A DNA stretch of 64,000 bases from CAYWNA01 sp964459305 (GTDB lineage Bacteria; Planctomycetota; Planctomycetia; Pirellulales; Pirellulaceae). A model generated the notes under the pieces. It had not been told where the DNA came from. It saw nothing but the letters and a program-made list of their open reading frames with translations, and did not search any database. Positions within the stretch are counted from its first letter, which is position 1. Every line of letters starts with the position of its first letter. The DNA lies in NCBI GenBank assembly GCA_964459305.1, contig CAYWNA010000025.1, positions 15,329 to 79,328 on the forward strand. Reading direction: 5' to 3'. The position numbers were made by a program, and so were the translations under genes. Shown one piece after another: positions 16,993-25,537 of the stretch.

Positions 16993-17535
16993 TCACATCG
17001 ACGAGGCTATCCCTGCGATGGCTGCGAAAACAATTATGAATGCATAAATGCATAGCACGATCAACGCGACGATGCCGACGAACTTCCAGAACGACTTCTG
17101 TGCCTCTAGGGCGGATGCCAAGCTGCCGATCGATTCTTGTTGCAGAAAACTGCCAATCCGGCCGGCGTACCTCCACAGGTACACGGCGGGAACGACGTAG
17201 AGGATAGCCATCACAATGTAGACGAGCCCAAGAATCGCACCAGGCATTCCCGGCATCCCGGCCGCACCCATTGCCATCATCGCCACGCCGCCAAAGACCA
17301 TGAATGCGGAACCGATCAACATCAATACACTGATAAGCCGGACCCACGGTTTCGTCTGACGCAGCATGTCGGCCACGCGGGTCATACTGGCGTCCGAACC
17401 GCCGACATCGCTCGATTTCGTCGCGGCCTCCGGCGATTGGTATGGATTGTCGCTGGGAGCCGAAGGATTGTCGTCCGATGCAAAAGGATAGTCCGACACG
17501 ATGGCCTCGGTTGGCTGCGTGCCGATCCCTGGCAC
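16993..17535 (-). CDS. DUF5362-like integral membrane protein
   Basis: A 180-aa protein with a Pro/Ser/Asn-rich cytoplasmic head (residues 1-50, with NPYQSPEA) and four hydrophobic segments: VRLISVLMLIGSAFMVFGG, PGAILGLVYIVMAILYVVP, a middle amphipathic stretch FLQQESIGSLASALEAQKSFWKF, and IVALIVLCIYAFIIVFAAIAG. The head followed by paired helices is common in planctomycete DUF5362 proteins. Function unknown. A GTG about 13 codons in (VSDYPFASDD) is an alternative start. Confidence 0.65.
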   Translation of the reverse strand: MPGIGTQPTEAIVSDYPFASDDNPSAPSDNPYQSPEAATKSSDVGGSDASMTRVADMLRQTKPWVRLISVLMLIGSAFMVFGGVAMMAMGAAGMPGMPGAILGLVYIVMAILYVVPAVYLWRYAGRIGSFLQQESIGSLASALEAQKSFWKFVGIVALIVLCIYAFIIVFAAIAGIASSM

Positions 17536-17639
17536 TGATGAGAAACGGACCAGGACGTTACCCCTTGGATTCGACCAAGGAACTGGTCCGCCGATTCTAC
17601 CAACCGACAGGACACGCGTCGATCCAGGTGACGTTTGGC

Positions 17640-20600
17640 TTAGGGTTTCGGTTTCGTCCGCCGACGCGACCGCTCCGGCCGTTGCAGGGTCACGTCCCCC
17701 ACGTCTTTGGTCTGGCCCGCTTCGACAGTCGCGTCTGCGAGGACACGGCCGTACTTTCGGTTGCCCGATCCGAAAACCGTATACTTGCGTCCCGGTATCA
17801 GGCCGCGGATGTGAAAGCGGCCGCCTTCGTCTGTGCCGATTCGGAGCGCGGCGTTGCCGTAGTTTTCGCTTGGAACGCCCTCGCCCGCCAACGTGATGCC
17901 GGAAATGGGATTGCCGCTATCATCCATCAGCCGCCCGCGGATGCTGCCGGCGGGTTGCAGCCGGATGGTTAGCGGCACGGGCGGCTTGCCTTCCAGGCGA
18001 TAGTAACCAGCCAGCTTGCGTTCCGGATGATGGAAGAACAGATCTCGCGGCCGGTCCGGGTAATAGCCTTCGATACGAAACGTCTCGCCCTGGATCGGAT
18101 ACCATGCGCGTTGGATGTTCCCGCACACAATACCGCCCGAAAGAGGCTTCCCGTCCGGATCGAGCAGACGACCCGTCAAATTCGTGCCTGATGTGAGCGT
18201 CAGGGGCAAGTCGATCGGTCCGGAGCCGACCTCCGGATTGATTTGCCGCAAGGCATGCTCGTTCATGGAGTGGCAGATGCCTGGAACGGTGGAGAACGTC
18301 TTCCCGCCCCCTCCCATGTCGAGCGTAGGTCCCGTAACGGTCTCCGCTCCAAGCCCTCGACGGAAGTTCGTGTGGTCATCGGCCATGAAGGTGATGAGGC
18401 CCATTCCGGGCAGAACGGCGATTCGGAAACGACCTTCTTCATCGGTTCGCCGTTCGTGGGAGATGAAGGTCCATTTGAAGTGTGGGAACGACGCCAGATG
18501 CGTGTTGTCCCGAAAGGCGAAGTATTGGGCGCGACCGGTGACGGGTTTTCCCGTACGGTTGTCGACGGCCCGGCCTTGCACCCACACGCCCCGCTTCAAC
18601 TGGAAGTCTTGCGTTGCCGCTAGCTTGTCGATGTCCGTGTCGACCGAAGCGCCAGCAGGCGGGTAGGCCGAATCGGCCTTCGGAAACACGCTGATGCGGT
18701 GGTCATCTTCCAGCGGCAGTCCCTCCAGCCGATAACGGCCATCTCGGTCGGTCACATCGGCTACGAATGGCGAGCCGCCGCGGAAGAACGTGCCCATCTG
18801 GCCAGCGCTGACCAGCACGCCGGGAACGGGGCTGCCTGTGTCCGCATCGGTCACGCGACCAACAATGGGCTTCGACGGTCCAGGGGTGTGCACGAATTCG
18901 GAGCCATGAAAGATCTCCTGCAACTCCGATCGATGGCGCCAACGCCACTCATGCGGCACGACGATCTTCTCGCCCCGTCGCGTACGAGCTTTCACCTCGA
19001 GGGTCTCGATACCGGGTCCACTGATTAACAGTTGCGCGATCCGCTCGCGACCCACGCCGCGCAGCGTGAAGTGGCCGCTTTCGTCGGTCGTCACATCGGG
19101 CACGATGAACGGCAACTGAGGCCCATTCATGGTCCCGGCCGTATGCCGACGGAGCGAATAGAAGTCGGCTTTCTCCTCCTTGGACGCCGCCTCCCATGCG
19201 TCGAGGTTTTCGTCATCGTTAAACCAGACGTTATTCACCCGAATATGTGCCCCCCGCACCGGCTTGCCATCGGCATCCATCACGCGACCAGTGATGGGTG
19301 TGTCGTCTGGCACAAGTTTCAGCACTCGATCTGGATCGCTAAACAACTCCTCAAAACGGTCCAAATGCTTAGCAGGCAGCAACCTCCTGGCATTGCCCGT
19401 CGTCTCGAAGGCAATGGAAGAACAAGTGGCGAATCCGTATCCGTCGGCCGTAGCAACGATGGAATATACCACCCACCCATCCCTGGCGTCCGGCTCGAAA
19501 TCGGATCGCGTGGTGGCAAACTCGAGTCGTCCCTGGTCATCCGTCACCGCCCGCGGCTTGGCCACGTAGTCAATCGCCGCGCCGTGGAACCAGTACACCT
19601 GGAAGACCTTCGCCCCGGCGACCGGTCTTCCGTCTGGATCGACCACGTGACCGCGGTATTCGAGTCGCAGGTCCTCCCCTCGGCCAGATGAATCGTCGTC
19701 TGTTTGTGCTGCATCTTCCGCAGGCGCGGCAGGGGCAGCGGACGCCGGCCGAGATTCGGCCGTGGATTGGGCCGGCCTTTCGACGCTGGTCGCGGTCGCA
19801 TCGGCATCCGAGACTTTCCCCGGCGCCGGCAGATCGGCGGTTTGCTCGATCGTTCGCTCCCTCGCCTCGGACGTCGCGGTTAGGCGAACCACCGCGACAG
19901 CGGTGATCACGAGTGCTGCGCTGACTAGCAGAAGACGTCCGGCAGTCCGGCCGAGCGGCAAGTGGGATCGGGCGCGATCCAGCAGGGCGCGCACTCGACG
20001 CTCCAACCTGGTCGACTGCGCCATCGCCACCGCGGCAGGCGTGGCCGCCAGGCGATGACTACGGACAATCTGTACCAGGTGTTGAGCGTAGTCGGGCGCG
20101 TGCCCGCCCGCCATCAATACACAGTCGTCACAGGCCAGTTCTCGTTCGATGCGCAGACGCCGCAAAGCGTACCAGGCCAAGGGATGGAACCAGTACAACG
20201 CACAGACCAACCGGGCCAGTAACTGTATCGTCACGTCGTATCGCTTCACATGGGCCAACTCGTGCAGCAGCACCAGCCGCTGCCGTTGCCGGGGCCAGTC
20301 TTGCCAGGTGGTTGGCAGGAGAACGAACGGGCGCACTACGCCCCATGTCCTGGGCACGAGCGATTGGTCCGTCTCCAGCAGGCAGACGTCGCGCCTTACG
20401 TCCAAATTGCGACACAACTCCGACATCAAACGGTGTTGCTTGTCTCCGACAACCGGCCAAGCGGCACGACCCAGTAGGTAGTTGTGGATCAGACCTGCCA
20501 CGACGGGCAGCACGGCCATGGCCAGACCCAGCAGCCAGACGAAACCTGTCAGCACTTGCCAGGGGATGGAAGACGTCGACGGATCCGATGCCGACTCCGG

Positions 20601-21047
20601 GTCCGCCGCGATCGTAAGATGTGACTGTTCTGCAAGGGCGGCTCTGTGGAAGCCACCCGCCGTCTCATTTCGCGAACGACCGTCCAGCGGCATGGCTGTT
20701 CCATGTGCCTGCTCGGCTAACAGCGGCACTGTTTGAGGCGCAACTTTCCGATCGGCCGCCTTCACAGACACGTGGTCCGACACCGCCACCGTGTTTGACT
20801 CGACGACCTGAGGAAGAACCGCCAAACGCCACCCGGGCAAGAGCGCCGACAGGACCGGCAACAGCAGCAGCCCGCCGAAGGCGAGGCTCCACATCCGATG
20901 GCGCACGGCCGCGGACGCTCGGCGCAGCAAGGCCGCCGCAAGGCATGCGATAACCAGCAATATGGTCGCCTTGACGATCGAATCCAGCAGCAAAAGCGCC
21001 ACGAATTCGCGCGTGGCAGCTCTGAGTAAATCGGTTGCGCAAGTCAT
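17640..21047 (-). CDS. BlaR1/MecR1-like M56 metallopeptidase sensor with carboxypeptidase-regulatory-like repeats
   Basis: A 1135-aa protein. The N-terminal about 390 residues form the membrane M56 peptidase. It has helices at about 17-40 and 52-72, one near 165-185, zinc motif HELAHVKRYD at 262-271, ERELACDDC at 301-309, and a last helix at about 371-390. After a Ala/Pro-rich linker (400-450) come about six CarboxypepD_reg-like repeats, each with a pattern like GRVMDADGKPVRGA, from about 463 to 1110. No penicillin-binding sensor domain is present. The start abuts the blaI stop (TAG then ATG). It probably senses an exported signal and triggers repressor loss. Confidence 0.88.
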   Translation of the reverse strand: MTCATDLLRAATREFVALLLLDSIVKATILLVIACLAAALLRRASAAVRHRMWSLAFGGLLLLPVLSALLPGWRLAVLPQVVESNTVAVSDHVSVKAADRKVAPQTVPLLAEQAHGTAMPLDGRSRNETAGGFHRAALAEQSHLTIAADPESASDPSTSSIPWQVLTGFVWLLGLAMAVLPVVAGLIHNYLLGRAAWPVVGDKQHRLMSELCRNLDVRRDVCLLETDQSLVPRTWGVVRPFVLLPTTWQDWPRQRQRLVLLHELAHVKRYDVTIQLLARLVCALYWFHPLAWYALRRLRIERELACDDCVLMAGGHAPDYAQHLVQIVRSHRLAATPAAVAMAQSTRLERRVRALLDRARSHLPLGRTAGRLLLVSAALVITAVAVVRLTATSEARERTIEQTADLPAPGKVSDADATATSVERPAQSTAESRPASAAPAAPAEDAAQTDDDSSGRGEDLRLEYRGHVVDPDGRPVAGAKVFQVYWFHGAAIDYVAKPRAVTDDQGRLEFATTRSDFEPDARDGWVVYSIVATADGYGFATCSSIAFETTGNARRLLPAKHLDRFEELFSDPDRVLKLVPDDTPITGRVMDADGKPVRGAHIRVNNVWFNDDENLDAWEAASKEEKADFYSLRRHTAGTMNGPQLPFIVPDVTTDESGHFTLRGVGRERIAQLLISGPGIETLEVKARTRRGEKIVVPHEWRWRHRSELQEIFHGSEFVHTPGPSKPIVGRVTDADTGSPVPGVLVSAGQMGTFFRGGSPFVADVTDRDGRYRLEGLPLEDDHRISVFPKADSAYPPAGASVDTDIDKLAATQDFQLKRGVWVQGRAVDNRTGKPVTGRAQYFAFRDNTHLASFPHFKWTFISHERRTDEEGRFRIAVLPGMGLITFMADDHTNFRRGLGAETVTGPTLDMGGGGKTFSTVPGICHSMNEHALRQINPEVGSGPIDLPLTLTSGTNLTGRLLDPDGKPLSGGIVCGNIQRAWYPIQGETFRIEGYYPDRPRDLFFHHPERKLAGYYRLEGKPPVPLTIRLQPAGSIRGRLMDDSGNPISGITLAGEGVPSENYGNAALRIGTDEGGRFHIRGLIPGRKYTVFGSGNRKYGRVLADATVEAGQTKDVGDVTLQRPERSRRRTKPKP

Positions 21048-21440
21048 CTATCCGTCCTCCCTTCGAGTCTGTTCGATGAGTCGTTCGATGCGATTCAGAT
21101 CATCCTCCGACAGTTTTTCGGAACTGGCATCCAAAATGGCGGCCACGGCATCGGTGGCCGAGTCGCCGAAGAACGTTTTGATCAGGTGCTCGAGCGCGGA
21201 TCGGCTGGCCGAGTCCTTCGTCTGCATTGGCCGATAAACGTATTTCGTTCCTTCGCGGCGGTGACGAAGGAAACCCTTGCCCTCCAAATGCCGGATCATC
21301 GTCCGCACCGCCGAGTAGCTCGGTGGATCCGGCAACCGCTCCAGCACATCGCCGACCGATGCTTCGCCGAGCTGAAAGATGACATCCATGATTTGGCGTT
21401 CGCGACGCCCCAGATCCCGCTGCGATTTTTTCTTGCCCAT
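21048..21440 (-). CDS. BlaI/MecI-family winged-helix repressor
   Basis: A 130-aa regulator. The winged-helix part is LGRRERQIMDVIFQLGEASVGDVLERL...SYSAVRTMIRHLEGKGFLRHRREGTKYVYRP, typical of BlaI. The C-terminal helices beginning ALEHLIKTFFG form the dimer part. It is followed directly by the M56 sensor gene, the standard blaI-blaR1 order. It probably represses its own operon through the dyad-rich site at 21630-21665. The inducer is unknown and need not be a beta-lactam. Confidence 0.93.
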   Translation of the reverse strand: MGKKKSQRDLGRRERQIMDVIFQLGEASVGDVLERLPDPPSYSAVRTMIRHLEGKGFLRHRREGTKYVYRPMQTKDSASRSALEHLIKTFFGDSATDAVAAILDASSEKLSEDDLNRIERLIEQTRREDG

Positions 21441-21487
21441 GCCGCATCCTTCTGCTGGTCAGTTATGCCGGTCCGGGGCGAAGATGA

Positions 21488-21573
21488 TTCGTTTAACCGC
21501 GACCCGCCAGGGGAGCGCGTCCGAGCGACGGTGGTTACTCACGCGCTCCCCTGGCGGGTCGCGGTTAAACGAA
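21488..21573. repeat. Hairpin repeat family B (TTTAACCGC-ended), copy 1
   Basis: Two perfect 33-nt inverse arms, 21488-21520 and 21541-21573, flank a 20-nt loop. Arms begin TTCGTTTAACCGCGACCCGC. It lies in the predicted 5' leader of blaI. Confidence 0.92.
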
Positions 21574-21629
21574 AAAATGTGCCAATCCTCACCGGTCGCG
21601 GCATATTGGTTTGAACCGGGAAAATCCAA

Positions 21630-21665
21630 GTGGCAATGAATTGCCAAATGGCAATATAGTGCCAC
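21630..21665. promoter_or_regulatory. Candidate BlaI-type operator (nested dyads)
   Basis: A 36-nt near-palindrome running from GTGGCAATGAATTGCC to GGCAATATAGTGCCAC. It contains TGGCAA-tgaa-TTGCCA at 21631-21646 and TTGCCA-aa-TGGCAA at 21641-21654. Half-site TGGCA occurs four times in alternating orientation. It overlaps the -10 of the predicted blaI promoter, so occupancy would block transcription. The assignment to BlaI is inference. Confidence 0.62.
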
Positions 21666-21681
21666 CTTGCAGGCAAGTCAA
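21653..21681 (-). promoter_or_regulatory. Sigma70-type promoter for blaI-blaR1
   Basis: On the minus strand TTGACT (21676-21681) and TATATT (21653-21658) are spaced by exactly 17 nt. Both are one mismatch from consensus, and the predicted start near 21646 reads toward blaI. The -10 lies within the dyad operator. Confidence 0.62.
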
Positions 21682-21753
21682 TAGTCTTTAGGGGAAATCT
21701 TGGAAAGAGCACACTCCTGGATCGTCATCAGATGTACCGATCTCGGTGGAGAA

Positions 21754-21836
21754 CACTTCGTTTAACCGCAAGCCGTCGCGAAGGAGGAGCCCACGCGGCC
21801 GCGCACGCCTCCGGCTTGCGGTTAAACGAGCAAGTG
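21754..21836. repeat. Hairpin repeat family B, copy 2
   Basis: CGTTTAACCGCAAGCC at 21759-21774 pairs perfectly with its inverse at 21813-21828. Outer CACTT/AAGTG and inner GGAGG/CCTCC add pairing with bulges. Shares the TTTAACCGC terminus with copies 1 and 3 but not the inner stem. Confidence 0.85.
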
Positions 21837-21869
21837 TGCATTCCTCACCGGTGGTCGCGTTCGAGAGAC

Positions 21870-24641
21870 CTACTCGGCAAGGATGAACATCTCCTGCATG
21901 CTGTTCCATGCGTTGGCCGTGTTGCCGTGGCCGGTGAGGCGGACGTAGCGGGCAGTGAACGGACGGATTTCGCACGGCTCGGCGCCCGGTGCGGTGCCGC
22001 TGCTGGTGCCGTTGAAGATGACTTTCCACTGGTCGCCGTCGTCGGAGATGGCAATCTCGAATCGCTCTTTGCGTTTATCCCCGGCGTACCAGGAGATGAA
22101 AATCCGGCCGACTGAAGCCGCTGTGCCAAGGTCATATTGGATCCATTGCCCGTCGCCTTCGGCGCCCCACAAGGTCGTTAGGTCGCCATCGATTGTGTTA
22201 TCGGGCCCGAATGTCGGCTTGAATCCGCTGGCGGTAGCCGACTTGACCGGGAGCCTCTTTTCCATGAGGTCTTTCGGCGGCTTTGTCCGGGTCATGTCGT
22301 GTTCACCGGTCGGGCTGAGCATCTCCGGCGAGATTTCGTTCACGTCCTTCAAGTCGGACGCGTCCAGAAGGAAGATGTGGTTGGTCTCGGTGGTGGGATC
22401 GCCGCCGGTGAAAAGAATCCACTTGCGATCGGGCGTGATCTGAGGGTGGAAATGGGCCTTTTGGCCACCGCCGTAAGTGGGCCAGTCGCCGCAGAGTTGC
22501 AGCCACTGGTCGCCCCGCTCATTGTTCAATCGGACCAGGGCGATCATCTGGTGGATCTTGCCGCTGCATTCGTAGAACCACAGCCGTCCTTCGGGATCCC
22601 CGCCCGTGTGTACGTATCCCAGGCCGGGCGGCAGTTTGAATTCGAAACGCCGCCGAGTGAACGGTTCGTACAGGCCCGAGTACCCCAGCCCCGGTACTTC
22701 GTAGGCGATTCCGCGCCGCGTCATCAGGAAATGGCAAAGGTGTCCACGCACTCCGGGATCTCCAACGCGCAATTCGGTGTGATGCCCGCCGTTCAAGTCG
22801 GTCATCATGATCCCGTTGTGACCAGCCGGGTGACAGTAGACGAAGTGTTGGTTGTCGTAGGCCGTCACGTGGTGGATCGCCACGTCGATGGTGCTGAGTA
22901 CGCGCTGCTGCCGTTTGTCGAAGTTGTACGCGACGACCTTCGCCCCTTTGCACGGACCGCGGCGCGAGCTGCCTTTGGGGGCGTCGATGTAGACCAGCCA
23001 TTGGCCGTCGGGCGTGGCGCAGTTTTGGCCGATCGGTTCTCGGTCTTCGGGCAAAACGAACAGCAATTCATCTTCCAGCGTCTCGACGTCGACCATGCGG
23101 ACACGGTTGCCGTCGAAGTAAATCACCTCGGCCCGGGCGACGTTCAACACACTGCGATGGTCCAGCACGCCGCGGCCGCTCGCGACGCACCAATATCGCC
23201 ATTGCGTCTTGGGGCATTTGCCTTGCGTCAATTGGACCGACTCGCCGCTACCCATGTTCAGACGATGCAACTGCACTTCGTCATCCTCGGCCCGGTGGTA
23301 GATCAGGTATTTGGCATCTTTGGTGATCGTTGGGATGAAATAGTACAGCGGATAGCAGAACGCGTTGCCCGACGTCAGTTGCACGGCCGACCGGCCGGTT
23401 CCCGGGGCCTTCAGCCGCTTGAAGCCATCCGACAACGGCATCTCGACCGCCTCCGCTGTATCCGGCCAACCCAACGCGGCGGACCAGCGATCGCGGACGG
23501 TCGATTCTTGATACTCCGTTTCGTACTTCTGACGGATTGCGTCCGTGAACAGATCGGACTCGACCAGCTTGACCATCTGTTCGCCAGCCAACAGCAACAG
23601 GCCCATGGCATACTCGTGGGTCATTTCCGGCGTCGCCGGCTTGGGCGACGCGCCCACGGGCTGGACGAAGCCGAGCTTCCCGCCGAGGTGGACGTGGCGA
23701 ACCAGACCGCTCCAAGCTCTCATCACCGCAGGCAAAAAGGTTTCGGCGTCGAGCAACCCGTTGTTGATTCCCCAGGTCACGGCGTAGCAGAAAAACGCTG
23801 TGCCGCTGGTTTCAGGATTGGGGCATTGGTCCGGATCGTCGAGGTTCGATCGCCAAAGACCGTCCGAACACTGTCGCTTGGCGATGGAAGCCGACATTGT
23901 GCGGAACAGTTCAACATAGCGGTCGTAATACTCGTTCTCTTTCGGCAGGTACTGCAGCACTCGCGGGATTCCGCCCAGGACCCAGCCATTTCCACGCGAC
24001 CAGAACACCTTGCGACCATTTGGCGTGGTGGCGTCGAAGTAACCGGCGTCGCGGTAGAACAGACCGTATTCTCTGTCAAACAGATGATCGGTGACCGCCC
24101 AGTAGACTTCGTTCAGATAGTCGTAGTACTTCGGATCCCCGGTGGCTTTGCCGAGCATGGCAATCGTCGGGGGACCGACGTACAGCGTATCGCAGTAGTA
24201 CCATCCCTTGGTCGGCGACTCGCCGGCGCGGATCGTTGCGATGCGCGAATCGACGTAGGCTTGAATCTTGGCAATCCGGCCGGGATCGGGCTGGATGAAG
24301 TGAAGCTCCAAGTAGGTTTGTCCGCAGGTTTTCTTGTTCGCACGCTCGCTTTCGTCGCCTTCGGCCCAGTCGTGCTTCTCGGCCCAGCGGACAGCTTGGT
24401 CCAGGATTTCCGGATCTTGGGTCGTGCGGTAGAGGCCCATGACTCCCGTGTAATAGGTCGCCCGAATCCAATTGCGGTCGGTTTGTTTCCATGGATGTGC
24501 GAGCTGGTAATCACGTACACTTCGCATCACTTCGACGATCTTCTCTCTTGTGAAGATGCCATCTGCTTTCGACTCCGCGGAATAGACCGCCGAAAGCATG
24601 CCAAACAGACAGGCTGCAAACGCGACAAGATGAACTCTCAC
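21870..24641 (-). CDS. Three-domain pectin-type enzyme: GH105 + oligogalacturonate-lyase-like propeller + discoidin/F5-8C
   Basis: A 923-aa secreted protein. GTG 24641 is chosen because AAAGGAG precedes it and a signal peptide follows (MRVHLVAFAACLFGMLSAVY); the longer frame to 24959 overlaps the divergent gene. Residues 30-385 are GH105-like (unsaturated rhamnogalacturonyl/glucuronyl hydrolase), with GWYYCDTLYVGPP (acidic Asp151) and WSRGNGW. Residues 400-765 form a propeller like oligogalacturonate lyase (LIYHRAEDDEVQLHRLNMGSGE). Residues 795-923 look like a discoidin/F5-8C carbohydrate-binding domain (ASGFKPTFGPDNTIDGD). It joins lyase and unsaturated-sugar hydrolase activities on one chain. 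Domain names are from pattern memory. Confidence 0.85.
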   Translation of the reverse strand: MRVHLVAFAACLFGMLSAVYSAESKADGIFTREKIVEVMRSVRDYQLAHPWKQTDRNWIRATYYTGVMGLYRTTQDPEILDQAVRWAEKHDWAEGDESERANKKTCGQTYLELHFIQPDPGRIAKIQAYVDSRIATIRAGESPTKGWYYCDTLYVGPPTIAMLGKATGDPKYYDYLNEVYWAVTDHLFDREYGLFYRDAGYFDATTPNGRKVFWSRGNGWVLGGIPRVLQYLPKENEYYDRYVELFRTMSASIAKRQCSDGLWRSNLDDPDQCPNPETSGTAFFCYAVTWGINNGLLDAETFLPAVMRAWSGLVRHVHLGGKLGFVQPVGASPKPATPEMTHEYAMGLLLLAGEQMVKLVESDLFTDAIRQKYETEYQESTVRDRWSAALGWPDTAEAVEMPLSDGFKRLKAPGTGRSAVQLTSGNAFCYPLYYFIPTITKDAKYLIYHRAEDDEVQLHRLNMGSGESVQLTQGKCPKTQWRYWCVASGRGVLDHRSVLNVARAEVIYFDGNRVRMVDVETLEDELLFVLPEDREPIGQNCATPDGQWLVYIDAPKGSSRRGPCKGAKVVAYNFDKRQQRVLSTIDVAIHHVTAYDNQHFVYCHPAGHNGIMMTDLNGGHHTELRVGDPGVRGHLCHFLMTRRGIAYEVPGLGYSGLYEPFTRRRFEFKLPPGLGYVHTGGDPEGRLWFYECSGKIHQMIALVRLNNERGDQWLQLCGDWPTYGGGQKAHFHPQITPDRKWILFTGGDPTTETNHIFLLDASDLKDVNEISPEMLSPTGEHDMTRTKPPKDLMEKRLPVKSATASGFKPTFGPDNTIDGDLTTLWGAEGDGQWIQYDLGTAASVGRIFISWYAGDKRKERFEIAISDDGDQWKVIFNGTSSGTAPGAEPCEIRPFTARYVRLTGHGNTANAWNSMQEMFILAE

Positions 24642-24811
24642 AACCGACTCCTTTGTGGCTTGACTCTTGCAGGATAATCGATCCGACGATTGTAGCACAC
24701 GTCCGACGCCAGAGGGTAGAATTGCCGGTTCACCGTGCCGGTAAGAGGGCGAGACTTCTCGTTCGTCCGCCTTCGCCCCGGTCGTGGAGATTTCTGCTAC
24801 AATAGCATTCC

Positions 24812-25537
24812 ATGACGAGCCACACCGAGCCTGAGATGCGCGAGAATGTCGACGAACAACCGGGGCAGGAAAACGCCAACTTTGACGCCGCCATTGTGCA
24901 CTTTTGCCGCGGCGAGATTCACCGCTTGACCGTTTGGCGCCAACGTCTGGACGTGACAAGCAACTGGGCCATCCTGCTCATGGTTGCCTTGATCACCTTC
25001 ACGCTTGGATCGTCCGATGTGCCGCATTTCACACTCCTATTAGGTCTGGCGCTCATCGGCATCTCTGTACTGATCGAGGGCCGGCGCTACTGTCACCTGC
25101 ATCACTGCGGGTGGCGACTGTACTTGATCGAGTCGGGTTACTATGCCAACCTACTGGATCCTTCGGGTACTCCGCCTGTGGCTGACTGGCGCAAGAGGCT
25201 CGCCGACGACCTGCGACATCCGCGTTTAATGCTGAGCTGGTTTGGGGCCACGCGTATACGGCTTCGCCGCAACTATCTTATGGTCCTGTATTTCGTAACA
25301 GCGGCCTGGATCACCAAGCTCTTCATTCACCCGAAGCGTCCCGCTTCGATGGGCGACTTCTACGATCGTCTTGCGGTTGGCGAATTGATCCCGCCTTGGT
25401 TTGTGGCTGTCACCGCCTTCGTGTCCGTGGCCGGCGCGACCATGCTCGCCGCGACCTGTCAGCCTGCCGAGAACCTCGAAAAATGGGGCGGCGCTTTCGC
25501 TGATCCTCCCGATCAGCAAGAGAGCGAAACAAACTAA
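24812..25537 (+). CDS. DUF2270-family membrane protein
   Basis: A 241-aa protein. A soluble N-terminus ends in FCRGEIHRLTVWRQRLDVTSNWA, a family-typical segment. Then come two adjacent helices (ILLMVALITFTLGSS and FTLLLGLALIGISVLI), then EGRRYCHLHHCGWRLYLIESGYYANLL, then two further helices (LMVLYFVTAAWITKLFI and PPWFVAVTAFVSVAGATMLAATC). This matches DUF2270. Function unknown. It is divergent from the pectin-type enzyme and overlaps the next gene by TAATG, so those two are likely co-translated. Confidence 0.8.
   Translation: MTSHTEPEMRENVDEQPGQENANFDAAIVHFCRGEIHRLTVWRQRLDVTSNWAILLMVALITFTLGSSDVPHFTLLLGLALIGISVLIEGRRYCHLHHCGWRLYLIESGYYANLLDPSGTPPVADWRKRLADDLRHPRLMLSWFGATRIRLRRNYLMVLYFVTAAWITKLFIHPKRPASMGDFYDRLAVGELIPPWFVAVTAFVSVAGATMLAATCQPAENLEKWGGAFADPPDQQESETN

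Larger units (their letters stand above)
21441..21869. other. Regulatory gap upstream of blaI
   Basis: 429 nt without a gene, between blaI and the end of the pectin-type enzyme gene. It holds a 33-bp perfect hairpin (21488-21573), a dyad operator and promoter (21630-21681), and a second hairpin (21754-21836). With transcription from the predicted promoter, the blaI leader would be about 200 nt and would contain the first hairpin. Confidence 0.7.

Noticed and set aside
22299..24677. A 792-aa open frame on the plus strand
   Set aside because: It is antisense to the GH105/lyase/discoidin gene and shows no domain or start signal.
24798..24803. TACAAT as -10 of a near-leaderless DUF2270 transcript
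   Set aside because: No -35 at a suitable distance; too weak to list.
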